A DNA stretch of 64,000 bases, from contig NZ_CP132976.1 of NCBI RefSeq assembly GCF_030864005.1, positions 6,386,001 through 6,450,000 on the forward strand. The letters run 5' to 3'. This DNA comes from Achromobacter seleniivolatilans (lineage in GTDB: Bacteria > Pseudomonadota > Gammaproteobacteria > Burkholderiales > Burkholderiaceae_B). Made by a program: the position numbers and the translations under genes. Under the pieces are notes generated by a model. It saw only the letters and a program-made list of their open reading frames with translations, was not told the DNA's origin and did no database searches. Positions 34,006 to 42,681 of this stretch are shown piece by piece (positions within the stretch are counted from its first letter, which is position 1; the number at the start of each line of letters is the position of its first letter).

Positions 34006-35196
34006 ATGACTCAATCGAAACCTTTCATGATTGCTCCCGGCGGCTGGCTGGGTATGTTGGGCGGTGGCCAACTGGGCCGCATGTTCTGCCACGCTGCGCA
34101 AAGCCTGGGCTACAAGGTAGCCGTGCTGGACCCGGCTGATGAATGCCCGGCCGGCATGGTTGCCGACCTGCATATCCAGGCTGCCTATGACGACGAGGCC
34201 GGCCTTGCCCGCCTGGCCCAGACCTGTCAGGCCGTCACCACTGAATTTGAAAATGTGCCTGCCGATAGCCTGCGCACGCTGGCTACGCGCTGCCGCGTGA
34301 GCCCGGCAGGAGACGCCGTGGCCATTGTGCAAGACCGCATCGCTGAAAAGACGTTCATCGCGTCGCAGTGCATTCCGGTTGCCCCGCACGCTGCCATTCG
34401 CAATGCTGCGGATCTGCGCGCCGCGCCCGAGGCCTTGTTCCCCGGCATTCTGAAAGTGGCCCGTCTGGGTTATGACGGCAAGGGTCAGGCCCGCATCAAT
34501 ACCCGCGACGAAGCACTCGCCGCTTTCGCCGATTTCGGCGGCGTGGCTTGCGTGCTGGAAGCCCTGATGCCGCTGGATTACGAAATCTCGGTCGTGCTTG
34601 CTCGCGGTTTTGACGGCGCAAGCGTGGTGTTTCCGGTTGCGCGCAATGTGCACGTTGACGGCATTCTGGCGGTGTCCACGGCGGCTCCTGTGCAACAGGA
34701 CGCAGCGCACGCCGAGCGCCAGGCGCAAGCCACCCAGGCCGCGCAAACCATTGCGCAGGGCTTGGGCTATCACGGCGTGCTCTGCGTGGAGTTCTTCGTG
34801 CTGAAGGACGGCAGCTTGATCGTCAACGAGATCGCGCCGCGTCCGCACAATAGCGGCCACTACACGATGGACGCCTGCATTACGAGCCAGTTCGAGCAAC
34901 AGGCGCGCGCCATGGCTGGCTTGCCCCTGGGCAGCTCCAGCCTGCTGGCCCCCGCCATCATGCTGAATATTCTGGGCGACATCTGGTATGCGTCGGCAAC
35001 GGCCACCACGCAACGGGAACCCGATTGGGCTGCCGCGCTGGCCGTGCCGAGCGCCAAGCTGCATCTGTATGGCAAGCAAGAGGCGCGCCGCGGCCGCAAG
35101 ATGGGTCACATCACCGTCGTGGCTTCCACGTTGGAGCAGGCTCGTGAAGACGCGACCCGCGTGGCCGCCGTGCTGGGCATGCAGGCGCCTGAGTAA
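34006..35196 (+). CDS. purK: 5-(carboxyamino)imidazole ribonucleotide synthase
   Basis: ATP-grasp enzyme of 396 aa that carboxylates AIR with bicarbonate and ATP to N5-CAIR, feeding PurE. Typical segments are MLGGGQLGRMFCHAAQSLGY, VTTEFENVPADSLRTLA, VAIVQDRIAEKTFI, LKVARLGYDGKGQARI, LEALMPLDYEISVVLARG and IVNEIAPRPHNSGHYTMDAC. Length is usual. It is coupled to purE and lies 14 bp before the Sua5-type gene, so purE-purK-tsaC are probably one operon. Confidence 0.96.
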   Translation: MTQSKPFMIAPGGWLGMLGGGQLGRMFCHAAQSLGYKVAVLDPADECPAGMVADLHIQAAYDDEAGLARLAQTCQAVTTEFENVPADSLRTLATRCRVSPAGDAVAIVQDRIAEKTFIASQCIPVAPHAAIRNAADLRAAPEALFPGILKVARLGYDGKGQARINTRDEALAAFADFGGVACVLEALMPLDYEISVVLARGFDGASVVFPVARNVHVDGILAVSTAAPVQQDAAHAERQAQATQAAQTIAQGLGYHGVLCVEFFVLKDGSLIVNEIAPRPHNSGHYTMDACITSQFEQQARAMAGLPLGSSSLLAPAIMLNILGDIWYASATATTQREPDWAAALAVPSAKLHLYGKQEARRGRKMGHITVVASTLEQAREDATRVAAVLGMQAPE

Positions 35197-35210
35197 ACCA
35201 CGACGATCCG

Positions 35211-36263
35211 ATGACAGCCTTGCCTTTGCCTGAGTCCGCCAGCGCTGCGGAAATCGCTATCGCCACCCAGCGCCTGCTGGATGGCGAACTGGCCGCGTTT
35301 CCCACCGAGACCGTATACGGTCTCGGTGCGGACGCGGAAAACCCGCAAGCCGTGGCGAAGATCTACGCAGCCAAAGGCCGGCCGTCGAATCATCCCGTCA
35401 TTGTGCATATCGCTCCGCAAGGCGATGTGTCGTATTGGGCGGCCGAGGTGCCGCCCGAGGCGCGTTTGTTGATTGACGCATTTTGGCCGGGCCCGTTGAC
35501 CTTGATCCTGAAACGCGCGCCGCACATCGTCGATACGGTCAGTGGCGGGCAGGACAGCATCGGCATCCGTTGCCCCTCGCATCCCGTGGCGCAGGCATTG
35601 CTGGCTGCGTTTGCCGCCGGTAAACCGAACGGGCAAGGTGGCGTGGCCGCGCCTTCGGCCAACAAGTTTGGCCAGGTATCGCCGACCAGCGCAGAGCATG
35701 TGAAGAGCGAGTTCCCGGAAGAAGTCGCCGCCGGCATGCCCGTGCTGGAAGGCGGGCCGTCGGAAGTGGGGATTGAATCCACCATTCTGGATCTGTCTCG
35801 CCTGGATCGGGGCGCAGGTCCGGTGCTATTGCGTCCGGGGCATATCAGCGCCGCGCAGATTGAAGCGGTGTTGGGTGTGCAGGTGTTCGCCCCTGATGCC
35901 GCCGCGCCGCGCGCCTCTGGCACTTTGAAGGCCCATTACGCGCCGCGCACACCGCTGGAATTGGCGTCCGATGCGCGTTTGCAGGATGTGGTGCAAGGCC
36001 GCAACCTGCCTGAAGGCGCCGTGGTGGTGGTCGCTTACGGAGACCAGCCCGCCGCGATGGATGCCCGCCTGCAATGGCAATCCGTGCCTGCGGACCCGGC
36101 GCGGTATGCGCAAGCGCTCTACGGTTTGTTGCGTGATCTGGATAAGCAGGGTTATGCGCGCATCATCGTGCAAGCCCCGCCTGCAACGGATGCGTGGCAC
36201 GCAGTCAACGACCGTATCGGCCGCGCCGCTGCGGCGTTCACGCTGGATACGACGGATTTGTGA
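35211..36263 (+). CDS. Threonylcarbamoyl-AMP synthase, Sua5 type
   Basis: Protein of 350 aa making threonylcarbamoyl-AMP for the t6A37 modification of ANN-decoding tRNAs. The YrdC domain (about residues 10-200) has FPTETVYGLGADAENPQAVA, IYAAKGRPSNHPVIVHI, FWPGPLTLIL and GIRCPSHPVAQALL. A linker with RPGHISAAQIEAVLG leads to the C-terminal Sua5 domain (about 230-345), starting ASGTLKAHYAPRTPLEL. This is the long form, unlike short TsaC. It is the third gene of the purE-purK unit and ends 26 bp before the convergent IclR gene. Confidence 0.94.
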   Translation: MTALPLPESASAAEIAIATQRLLDGELAAFPTETVYGLGADAENPQAVAKIYAAKGRPSNHPVIVHIAPQGDVSYWAAEVPPEARLLIDAFWPGPLTLILKRAPHIVDTVSGGQDSIGIRCPSHPVAQALLAAFAAGKPNGQGGVAAPSANKFGQVSPTSAEHVKSEFPEEVAAGMPVLEGGPSEVGIESTILDLSRLDRGAGPVLLRPGHISAAQIEAVLGVQVFAPDAAAPRASGTLKAHYAPRTPLELASDARLQDVVQGRNLPEGAVVVVAYGDQPAAMDARLQWQSVPADPARYAQALYGLLRDLDKQGYARIIVQAPPATDAWHAVNDRIGRAAAAFTLDTTDL

Positions 36264-36289
36264 GCCAAGGCGGAGACGCTCCCCCGCCT

Positions 36290-37117
36290 TCAAGCCACCA
36301 AGAATTCCCCAATCCGCTCGACCGCTTGCCGCAGAGGCGGCAAGAATTCTTCTGTCAGGCGGTTCAACGGCACACGGGCTGCCTTGACGCTGACGTTCAC
36401 TGCGCCACAGGCTTTGCCGCTGGCAGAGCGCACCGGCAACGCGATGGCGCGTACGTTCAACTCCAATTCCTGATCCACCAGCGCGTAATCCTGTTCACGG
36501 ATGCGTTCAAGCTCTGCGCGCAGTTTGGATTCGGTGGTGATGGTGAATTCGGTATAGGGCTGCAATTCGGTCGCGGCGAAGTAGCGCGTGAGCGCCGCCT
36601 CGGGCAATTGCGCCAGCAGCACGCGGCCAATCGACGTGCAATAGGCCGGCAGGCGGCTGCCCAGTCCCATAGACGTGGCCAACAGGCGGTTCACTTCGGA
36701 ACGCGCCAGATACAGCATCTCGTGGCCTTCCATGATGGCCAGCGCACACGTCTCGTTGACCGTTGCGCTCAACTCTTCCAGTACGGGTTGCGCCAGCGAC
36801 ACGAACGGCGTGGACGAAAAATATGCATACCCCAATCCCAGAATGCGCGGCGTCAGTACATACAGCCGGCCATGCTGCTCGGCAATGCCCAGCAGGATCA
36901 GCGTATGCAAGCAGCGTTGCACCACAGCCCTGGGCAGGCCGGCGCGCCGGCTCAGATCCGCTGCCGTCTGCGGTTGCCGGCGCGTGCCAAAGGCGCGGAT
37001 GACATGCAGGCCGCGAGCCAGCGTCAGCATGTAATCCGCATCGCCGCGAAACTGATCGGGATGGTCCTCCGCGGCCAGAGGCGCGGCGTAACCGGGGGGC
37101 GGGAAGTTGGGCAGCAT
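36290..37117 (-). CDS. IclR-family regulator of the beta-ketoadipate CoA-transferase genes (PcaR-like)
   Basis: Protein of 275 aa. The winged helix-turn-helix (about residues 25-85) includes YMLTLARGLHVIRAFG, TAADLSRRAGLPRAVVQRCL and LHTLILLGIAEQHG. The effector domain has YLARSEVNRLLATSMGLGSR, LPAYCTSIGRVLLAQLPEAA and IREQDYALVDQELELNVRAI, typical of the PcaR/PcaU/PobR branch, which respond to protocatechuate, beta-ketoadipate or related acids. The ATG overlaps the pcaJ stop (ATGA), so it is co-translated with pcaIJ. Branch assignment is by eye. Confidence 0.85.
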   Translation of the reverse strand: MLPNFPPPGYAAPLAAEDHPDQFRGDADYMLTLARGLHVIRAFGTRRQPQTAADLSRRAGLPRAVVQRCLHTLILLGIAEQHGRLYVLTPRILGLGYAYFSSTPFVSLAQPVLEELSATVNETCALAIMEGHEMLYLARSEVNRLLATSMGLGSRLPAYCTSIGRVLLAQLPEAALTRYFAATELQPYTEFTITTESKLRAELERIREQDYALVDQELELNVRAIALPVRSASGKACGAVNVSVKAARVPLNRLTEEFLPPLRQAVERIGEFLVA

Positions 37118-37758
37118 CAAGCCGCGCGCAGTGGCGCGCCGGTGCGCGTTTGCAGTTCGGTCAGAGTCATGCCGTCGATCATATCCCGAACCAGCAGGCC
37201 GTCTGGCGTGACATCGATGACCGCAAGATCGGTGTAGATACGATCCACCACGCCTGCTCCCGTCAGCGGATACGTGCACTGGCTGACGATCTTCGGTTCG
37301 CCGTTCTTGCTGTTGTGCTCCATCATGATGAACACGCTGCGCGCGCCTACGGCCAGATCCATGGCACCGCCTACGGCAGGCGCTTCGCCCGGCTTGTTGA
37401 GCGACCAGTTGGCCAGATCGCCATTGGCCGCGACCTGCATGCCGCCCATCACGCAGATGTCCAGGTGGCCGCCGCGCATCATGGCAAACGAATCCGCGTG
37501 GTGAAAGAACGAACCACCGGCAAGCAGCGTTACCGGTTGCTTGCCGGCATTGATCAAGTCCAGATTGATAGCGTCCTTGGCCGGCGGCGGGCCCATGCCC
37601 AATATGCCGTTTTCGCTATGCAGCACGATTTCGCGGCCGGCGGGCAGATGGGCCGCCACCAGCACCGGCATGCCGATGCCCAGATTGACGTAGCTGCCAT
37701 CGGGGATATCCAGGGCCAGGCGGCGCGCCATGGCTTCGCGGGTCAGGGGACGAAACAT
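37117..37758 (-). CDS. pcaJ: 3-oxoadipate CoA-transferase subunit B
   Basis: Beta subunit of 213 aa from the ATG at 37758. The catalytic Glu motif is HSENGILGMGPPP (about residues 50-62), and GGSFFHHADSFAMMRGGHLD and HNSKNGEPKIVSQCTYPLTG are characteristic of PcaJ/ScoB. With PcaI it moves CoA from succinyl-CoA to 3-oxoadipate. Succinyl-CoA:acetoacetate transferase is the main alternative, but the adjoining PcaR-like regulator favours PcaJ. It lies 25 bp after pcaI. Confidence 0.88.
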   Translation of the reverse strand: MFRPLTREAMARRLALDIPDGSYVNLGIGMPVLVAAHLPAGREIVLHSENGILGMGPPPAKDAINLDLINAGKQPVTLLAGGSFFHHADSFAMMRGGHLDICVMGGMQVAANGDLANWSLNKPGEAPAVGGAMDLAVGARSVFIMMEHNSKNGEPKIVSQCTYPLTGAGVVDRIYTDLAVIDVTPDGLLVRDMIDGMTLTELQTRTGAPLRAA

Positions 37759-37783
37759 GCGTATTCCTTGGTGTGGACGAGCG

Positions 37784-38464
37784 CTAGCTGGAGAAGGCGG
37801 CATTGGCCACCTCGGTCACGCGCTTGACGAAAATGCCTGGCGTCACGATGGCTTCAGGCGGCAGCTCGCCCAGCTCTGCTTTGGCGCGCACTTGCACGAT
37901 GGTGGTCTTGGCGGCCATGCACATGATGGGGCCAAAGTTGCGCGCGCTCATGTGATAAGTCAGATTGCCCCAGCGGTCGGCCTGATCGGCTTTCACCAGC
38001 GCAAAGTCGCCATGAAGGGGCGTTTCGAACACATGGCCGCGCCCATCGATGATGCGTGTTTCCTTGCCTAGCGCAAGCTCGGTGCCGTAGGCGGTGGGGG
38101 TGAAGAAGCCGCCCAGCCCGGCGCCCGCTGCGCGCAACCGTTCCGCGATGGTGCCTTGCGGCACGCATTCCAGCTCGATGCGGCCCTGGCGGTACAGATC
38201 GTCGAAGACCCACGAATGCGAAGCTTTGGGAAACGAGCAGATCACTTTGCGCACGCGTCCCGCCTTGACCAGTGCCGCCAAGCCGGTTTCGTGATTGCCC
38301 GCGTTATTGCTGACGACCGTCAGGTCGCCCGCGCCCTGTTCAATCAGCGCGTGGATCAATTCGGTGGGCATGCCTGCGCCGCCAAAGCCGCTGATCAGCA
38401 CGGTGGCGCCGTCGTGTATGTCCGCGACCGCGGCTGCGGGCGTATCAATGAATTTATTGATCAT
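37784..38464 (-). CDS. pcaI: 3-oxoadipate CoA-transferase subunit A
   Basis: Alpha subunit of 226 aa from the ATG at 38464 (INKFIDTPAAAVADI). It has the nucleotide/CoA-binding ISGFGGAGMPTELIHALIEQ, LTVVSNNAGN, ECVPQGTIAERLRAAGAGLG and FFTPTAYGTELA motifs expected for CoA-transferase family I. Encoded before pcaJ, the two form the heterodimer. It could feed intermediates of protocatechuate breakdown into succinyl-CoA and acetyl-CoA; no other pca genes are in the window. A Bug receptor gene is 62 bp upstream. Confidence 0.88.
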   Translation of the reverse strand: MINKFIDTPAAAVADIHDGATVLISGFGGAGMPTELIHALIEQGAGDLTVVSNNAGNHETGLAALVKAGRVRKVICSFPKASHSWVFDDLYRQGRIELECVPQGTIAERLRAAGAGLGGFFTPTAYGTELALGKETRIIDGRGHVFETPLHGDFALVKADQADRWGNLTYHMSARNFGPIMCMAAKTTIVQVRAKAELGELPPEAIVTPGIFVKRVTEVANAAFSS

Positions 38465-38526
38465 GATGAATTCCGTTCGGGCAGCGCGCGGCATAGGGCC
38501 GGCTGCTGCCCGGGTTCTGCCCGCAT

Positions 38527-39546
38527 TTAATTCACGGTGATACCGGCTTGCTGGATGATTTTTTCGTAGCGGGCCGAATCTGACTTCATCAGGTCCGCAA
38601 ATTGCGCCGTGGTGCCGCTGACAGGCAGAAAGCCGGCGTCCACGAACTTCTGCTTCACATCGGGTTCCTTGACGATCTCGCTGATTTCGCGAGCCATCCG
38701 TTCGATGATCGGCTTGGGTGTATTGGCGGGCGCCATCAAGCCGGCCCAGGAGCCGGTTACGAAACCAGGCATGCCGGCCTCTTCCATGGTGGGGATGCCG
38801 GGCTCGGTGGGCCAGCGCTCCTTGCCCGTGAAAGCGAGCGCCTTCAGCCGGTTCTGTTTGACGTACTGCATGGGCACGAGGATCGGGTCAAAGACCATGG
38901 ACACGCGATTGCCCAGCAAATCGGTCAGGATGGGCGCGCTGCCTTTGTAGGCCACGTGCGTCATCGTCAGTTTGTTTTGCAGCGCGAAGTCTGCGCCGGT
39001 CAGGTGGGCGCTGGACCCATTGCCGCTGGACGCATAGGTCAGCTTGTCTGGATTCTTGCGTCCGTAGGCGACCAGCTCCGCCAGCGTCTTGACGGGCAAA
39101 TCTTGCGACACGAACAGGAACAGCGGCAGGTCGGCCATCTGCACCACCGGCGTGAGATCGGCAGGGGTGTAGGTCAGCTTGTACAGGTGGAAGTTGATGA
39201 TGTAGGCCGGCAGCATCGATAGAAAGGTGTATCCGTCCGGGTCGGACTTTGCCGCAATAGCCGAACCCACGCTGCTGTTCGCACCGGGCCGGTTTTCGAC
39301 AATGATGGTTTGCTTTAACCGAGGGCCAAGCTTTTCCATCACGATCCGGGTGACGATATCGGTGGACCCGCCCGGTGTGTAGGGCACGATGATTTTGATC
39401 GGTTTGCTGGGCCAGTCATCGGCCGCGTGGGCAGGGCCGGCGCTCAGGCCCGTTGCGGCCAGCGCCGCGCACAACAAGGTTTTCAGGGCAACGCGGCGAT
39501 GCGCTGCTGCGTTAAGACGACGCTGCGGCTTGCTAGCTTGTGCCAT
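38527..39546 (-). CDS. Bug-family (TctC) tripartite tricarboxylate receptor
   Basis: Periplasmic receptor of 339 aa. The ATG at 39546 was chosen for its GGAGGAG ribosome site. It has an unusually long basic N-region (QASKPQRRLNAAAHRRVALK) before the hydrophobic signal core, so the signal peptide runs to about residue 41 (AHA). The Bug core follows: WPSKPIKIIVPYTPGGSTDI, IVENRPGANSSVGSAIAAK and the end YEKIIQQAGITVN. Its place upstream of pcaIJ on the same strand suggests it binds an aromatic or dicarboxylic acid linked to beta-ketoadipate metabolism. Confidence 0.9.
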   Translation of the reverse strand: MAQASKPQRRLNAAAHRRVALKTLLCAALAATGLSAGPAHAADDWPSKPIKIIVPYTPGGSTDIVTRIVMEKLGPRLKQTIIVENRPGANSSVGSAIAAKSDPDGYTFLSMLPAYIINFHLYKLTYTPADLTPVVQMADLPLFLFVSQDLPVKTLAELVAYGRKNPDKLTYASSGNGSSAHLTGADFALQNKLTMTHVAYKGSAPILTDLLGNRVSMVFDPILVPMQYVKQNRLKALAFTGKERWPTEPGIPTMEEAGMPGFVTGSWAGLMAPANTPKPIIERMAREISEIVKEPDVKQKFVDAGFLPVSGTTAQFADLMKSDSARYEKIIQQAGITVN

Positions 39547-39900
39547 GGATTTGTCTCCTCCATGAATCGACCGTATATCGATGCGCGCCCGGCTTTTTTG
39601 TTGTGACGCGATCGGCTCTTTTTGGGATGTGCGGCAATGCCGCTTATCGGACATCACCGTAAAAAAAGTATGGCACGCACGCTACATCCCAATGCCGCGC
39701 AATGGTTGGATAAAGTTCGATCACCGGACAAACGTGAAATGCTTGCCTACACCCCGGCCCCGGGTTTCCACTAGGCTCAGTTGCGTTGTTCACGCTGTGG
39801 ACATGTCGTAATCTGGCGACCGGCCCAGTAAAGCAGGGCTTGGTTTCAGCCGCAGCCGGCTTACAAGCTGACGCGGGCATCTATCTCAGGAGAGGCAATA
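39547..39900. other. 354-bp intergenic region with divergent promoters
   Basis: This is the longest gene-free stretch. It lies between the divergent Bug gene and the amino-acid binding-protein gene, so it must hold both promoters. For the + strand, TTGTTC (39786-39791), 17 bp, TAATCT (39809-39814) is a possible weak promoter, followed by AGGAG before the ATG. No clear operator palindrome, small gene or structured RNA was seen. Confidence 0.5.
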
Positions 39901-40923
39901 ATGAAACGGTCAACTTTGTTTGCAGCCGGCGCGCTTGCCCTGGCTTGCGCGTCCCAGGCGGCAGTCGCCGGTCCTACGCTTGATGCGGTGAAGAAAAAGG
40001 GGTTCGTGCAGTGCGGTTTGACCGACGGCGTATCCGGATTTTCCGCCACCAACAGCAAGGGCGAATGGGAAGGCATGGATGTGGACATCTGCCGCGCGGT
40101 CGCGGCCGCGGTGTTCGGGGATTCGACCAAGTTCAAGGGGTCGCCGCTGTCGACCCAGCAACGCTTTACCGCGTTGCAATCGGGCGAAGTGGACGTGCTG
40201 CTGCGCACCGTGACGCTGACGCAAACGCGTGATACCTCGCTGGGCCTGGCGGCGGTTGCGGCCAGTTTCTACGATGGCCAGGGCATCCTGGTCAACAAGA
40301 AGCTCGGCGTTAAAAGCGCCAAGGAACTCAATGGCGCGACGGTCTGCGTGCAGCCGGGCACCACCACCGAACTGAATCTGGCGGATTGGTTCCGGTCGAA
40401 CAATATTGAATTCAAACCCGTCGTGATCGACAAGGTGACTGAAGTCGTGCGCGCCTTTGAATCCGGCCGCTGCGACGCCTTCACCGACGATGCTTCGCAA
40501 CTGGCCGCCGTGCGCGCCACGCAGGTCGCCAACCCGAACGACTACGAGATTCTGCCGGAACGATTCTCCAAGGAACCCTTGGGTCCCATGGTGCGCCAGG
40601 GCGACGAAAACTGGGTAAGCATCATCCGCTGGACGCTGTTCGCGCTGCTGGAGGCCGAGGAATACGGCATTACGCAGAAGAACGTCGACGAGATGTTAAA
40701 GAGCACCAATCCCAACGTGCTGCGCATCTTGGGCGTGACGCCGGGCGCGGGCAAGAACATGGGCCTGGACGAAAAATGGGCCTACAACGCCATCAAGGCC
40801 GTGGGCAACTACAGCGAAGTGTTCGAGCGCAACGTTGGCAAGGACAGCAAGCTGGGCCTGCAACGCGGCACGAACGCACTGTGGAACAAGGGCGGCGCCA
40901 TGTATCCGTGGCCCATCCGCTGA
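39901..40923 (+). CDS. Amino-acid ABC transporter substrate-binding protein (AapJ-like)
   Basis: Periplasmic family 3 binding protein of 340 aa with a signal peptide (about residues 1-22, ending AAVA). Mature motifs include TLDAVKKKGFVQCGLTDGVS, GFSATNSKGEWEGMDVDICR, SGEVDVLLRTVTLTQTRDTS and FESGRCDAFTDDASQLAAVR, which match the general L-amino-acid receptor AapJ. An intrinsic terminator follows at once, and no aapQMP-like genes are present, so this is an orphan receptor here. It may use a transporter encoded elsewhere. Confidence 0.92.
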   Translation: MKRSTLFAAGALALACASQAAVAGPTLDAVKKKGFVQCGLTDGVSGFSATNSKGEWEGMDVDICRAVAAAVFGDSTKFKGSPLSTQQRFTALQSGEVDVLLRTVTLTQTRDTSLGLAAVAASFYDGQGILVNKKLGVKSAKELNGATVCVQPGTTTELNLADWFRSNNIEFKPVVIDKVTEVVRAFESGRCDAFTDDASQLAAVRATQVANPNDYEILPERFSKEPLGPMVRQGDENWVSIIRWTLFALLEAEEYGITQKNVDEMLKSTNPNVLRILGVTPGAGKNMGLDEKWAYNAIKAVGNYSEVFERNVGKDSKLGLQRGTNALWNKGGAMYPWPIR

Positions 40924-40946
40924 CCGCTCTGTTTTGAACCCCTGAG

Positions 40947-40971
40947 CGGCCTGCAGATGCAGGCCGTTTTT
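40947..40971 (+). terminator. Rho-independent terminator of the AapJ-like gene
   Basis: CGGCCTGCA-GA-TGCAGGCCG followed by TTTTT; 9-bp perfect stem. Confidence 0.9.
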
Positions 40972-41124
40972 CTTTGCATGATTCCGGCAGGCGGAACGCG
41001 ATGGGAATGGTTCCATGTCGCCGAGCTGAAATGGCTCTACCGCGTTTTTGATACGCTACCTATCATGCACAACAGGCAGGCGCGAATGCGCCTGCACCGC
41101 CATTGATAACGACTAGGGAAAACC

Positions 41125-42681
41125 ATGAACGGCGCTGATAGTCTTTGCGATACCTTGCTTGCCAACGATGTGGACGTCTGCTTTGCAAATCCCGGCACCT
41201 CGGAAATGCACTTTGTTGCGGCGTTGGATCGCAAGCCCAAGATGCGCTGTGTGCTGGGTCTGTTTGAAGGCGTGGTGACGGGCGCCGCCGACGGTTACGC
41301 CCGCATGGCTGACAAGCCCGCCGCCACCTTGCTGCACCTGGGACCGGGCTTGGGCAATGGATTGGCCAATCTGCACAATGCCAAGCGCGCCCGCACTCCC
41401 ATGGTCAATATCGTGGGCGATCACGCGACCTATCACGTGCAATACGACGCGCCGCTGACCAGCGATGTTGAAGGCGTCGCGCGTCCCATGTCGCATTGGG
41501 TCAAACGCACAATGACGGCGGCAGCCGTGTCTGCCGACGCTGCTGAGGCCATCGGCATGGCACGTCAGTCGCCGGGCAATATCGCAACCCTGATCCTGCC
41601 GGCAGATACCGCGTGGACGGATCTGCCTGACGGGTCCGTGCCTGTCCAGGTCAAGGACGCAGCCCTGACACAGACCAGCGCGGATGCCGTGCGCGCTGCT
41701 GCTGCCGCCATCCGCTCTGGCGAAGTGACGGTCTTGATGTTGGGCGGCGCCGCGCTGCGCGAGCGTGCGTTGAACGCCGCCGGCCGCATTGCGCGCGCCA
41801 CCGGCGTGCGATTGATGTCCGAGACCTCGAATCGCCGTATCGAACGCGGTGGTTCGCGTACGCCGGTTGATCGTCTGCCGTACCCCATCGATCTGGCAGT
41901 GGCCAAGCTGAAAGACGTGAAACACCTGGTGCTGGCGGGCGCCAAGGCCCCCGTGGGTTTCTTTGCCTATCCTGGCAAGCCCAGCCTGCTGGCCCCGCCC
42001 GACAGCAACAAGGTGGTACTGGCCTCGGCCGAACAAGATCTGGCGCATGCGCTGGAATGGCTGGCTGACGAACTGGGCATTGCTGCCGACGCGCCGCGTC
42101 TGGCCACCCCCGCCGCCACCTACGATGTGCCGCAGACCGGCAAGCTGACGGGCGCCGCCGTGAACATTCTGGTCGCGCACACCTTGCCCGAACAGGCCAT
42201 CGTCTGCGATGAGTCCATCACCCAGGGGCGCGAATTTCCGATCTACAGCGCCAGCAGCGCGCCGCACGACTGGCTGATGTTGACAGGGGGCGCGATTGGA
42301 ATCGGCCTGCCGATGGCGACAGGCGCGGCCGTCGCCTGCCCGGATCGCAAGGTGATCACCTTGCAGGCCGACGGCAGCGGTATGTATACCTTGCAAGCCT
42401 TGTGGACCCAGGCGCGCGAGAACCTGAACTGCCTGACGGTGATTCTGGCTAATCGTTCTTACGCCACATTGCATGGCGAAATGAAGAACGTTGGCGTGCA
42501 GGAACCGGGCCGCAACGCCCGCCGCATGCTGGATCTGGAAGAACCCTACCTGGACTGGACGCACCTGGCCCGTGGCATGGGTGTGGAAGCCGTCAGCGTG
42601 GATACGGTTGAAGGCTTTGCGCGCGCGCTGCAAGAGGGTCTGAAGCGCCGTGGCCCGTTCCTGATCGAAGCCTTGATCTAA
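41125..42681 (+). CDS. TPP-dependent decarboxylase/lyase, benzoylformate decarboxylase-like
   Basis: Thiamine-diphosphate enzyme of 518 aa. The cofactor-activating Glu is in LGLFEGVVTGAADGYARM (about residue 50), and the TPP/Mg motif is ADGSGMYTLQALWTQAREN with NRSY. The N-terminal ANPGTSEMHFV and TLLHLGPGLGNGLANL line up with GNPGSNELPF and LHSAAGTGNA of benzoylformate decarboxylase, including its active-site His. Annotation pipelines usually call this group acetolactate synthase-like, but the AHAS-type quinone/FAD region is not obvious. It converges on livF with a 4-bp overlap of stop codons. A role in aromatic 2-oxo-acid metabolism is inferred. Confidence 0.75.
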   Translation: MNGADSLCDTLLANDVDVCFANPGTSEMHFVAALDRKPKMRCVLGLFEGVVTGAADGYARMADKPAATLLHLGPGLGNGLANLHNAKRARTPMVNIVGDHATYHVQYDAPLTSDVEGVARPMSHWVKRTMTAAAVSADAAEAIGMARQSPGNIATLILPADTAWTDLPDGSVPVQVKDAALTQTSADAVRAAAAAIRSGEVTVLMLGGAALRERALNAAGRIARATGVRLMSETSNRRIERGGSRTPVDRLPYPIDLAVAKLKDVKHLVLAGAKAPVGFFAYPGKPSLLAPPDSNKVVLASAEQDLAHALEWLADELGIAADAPRLATPAATYDVPQTGKLTGAAVNILVAHTLPEQAIVCDESITQGREFPIYSASSAPHDWLMLTGGAIGIGLPMATGAAVACPDRKVITLQADGSGMYTLQALWTQARENLNCLTVILANRSYATLHGEMKNVGVQEPGRNARRMLDLEEPYLDWTHLARGMGVEAVSVDTVEGFARALQEGLKRRGPFLIEALI

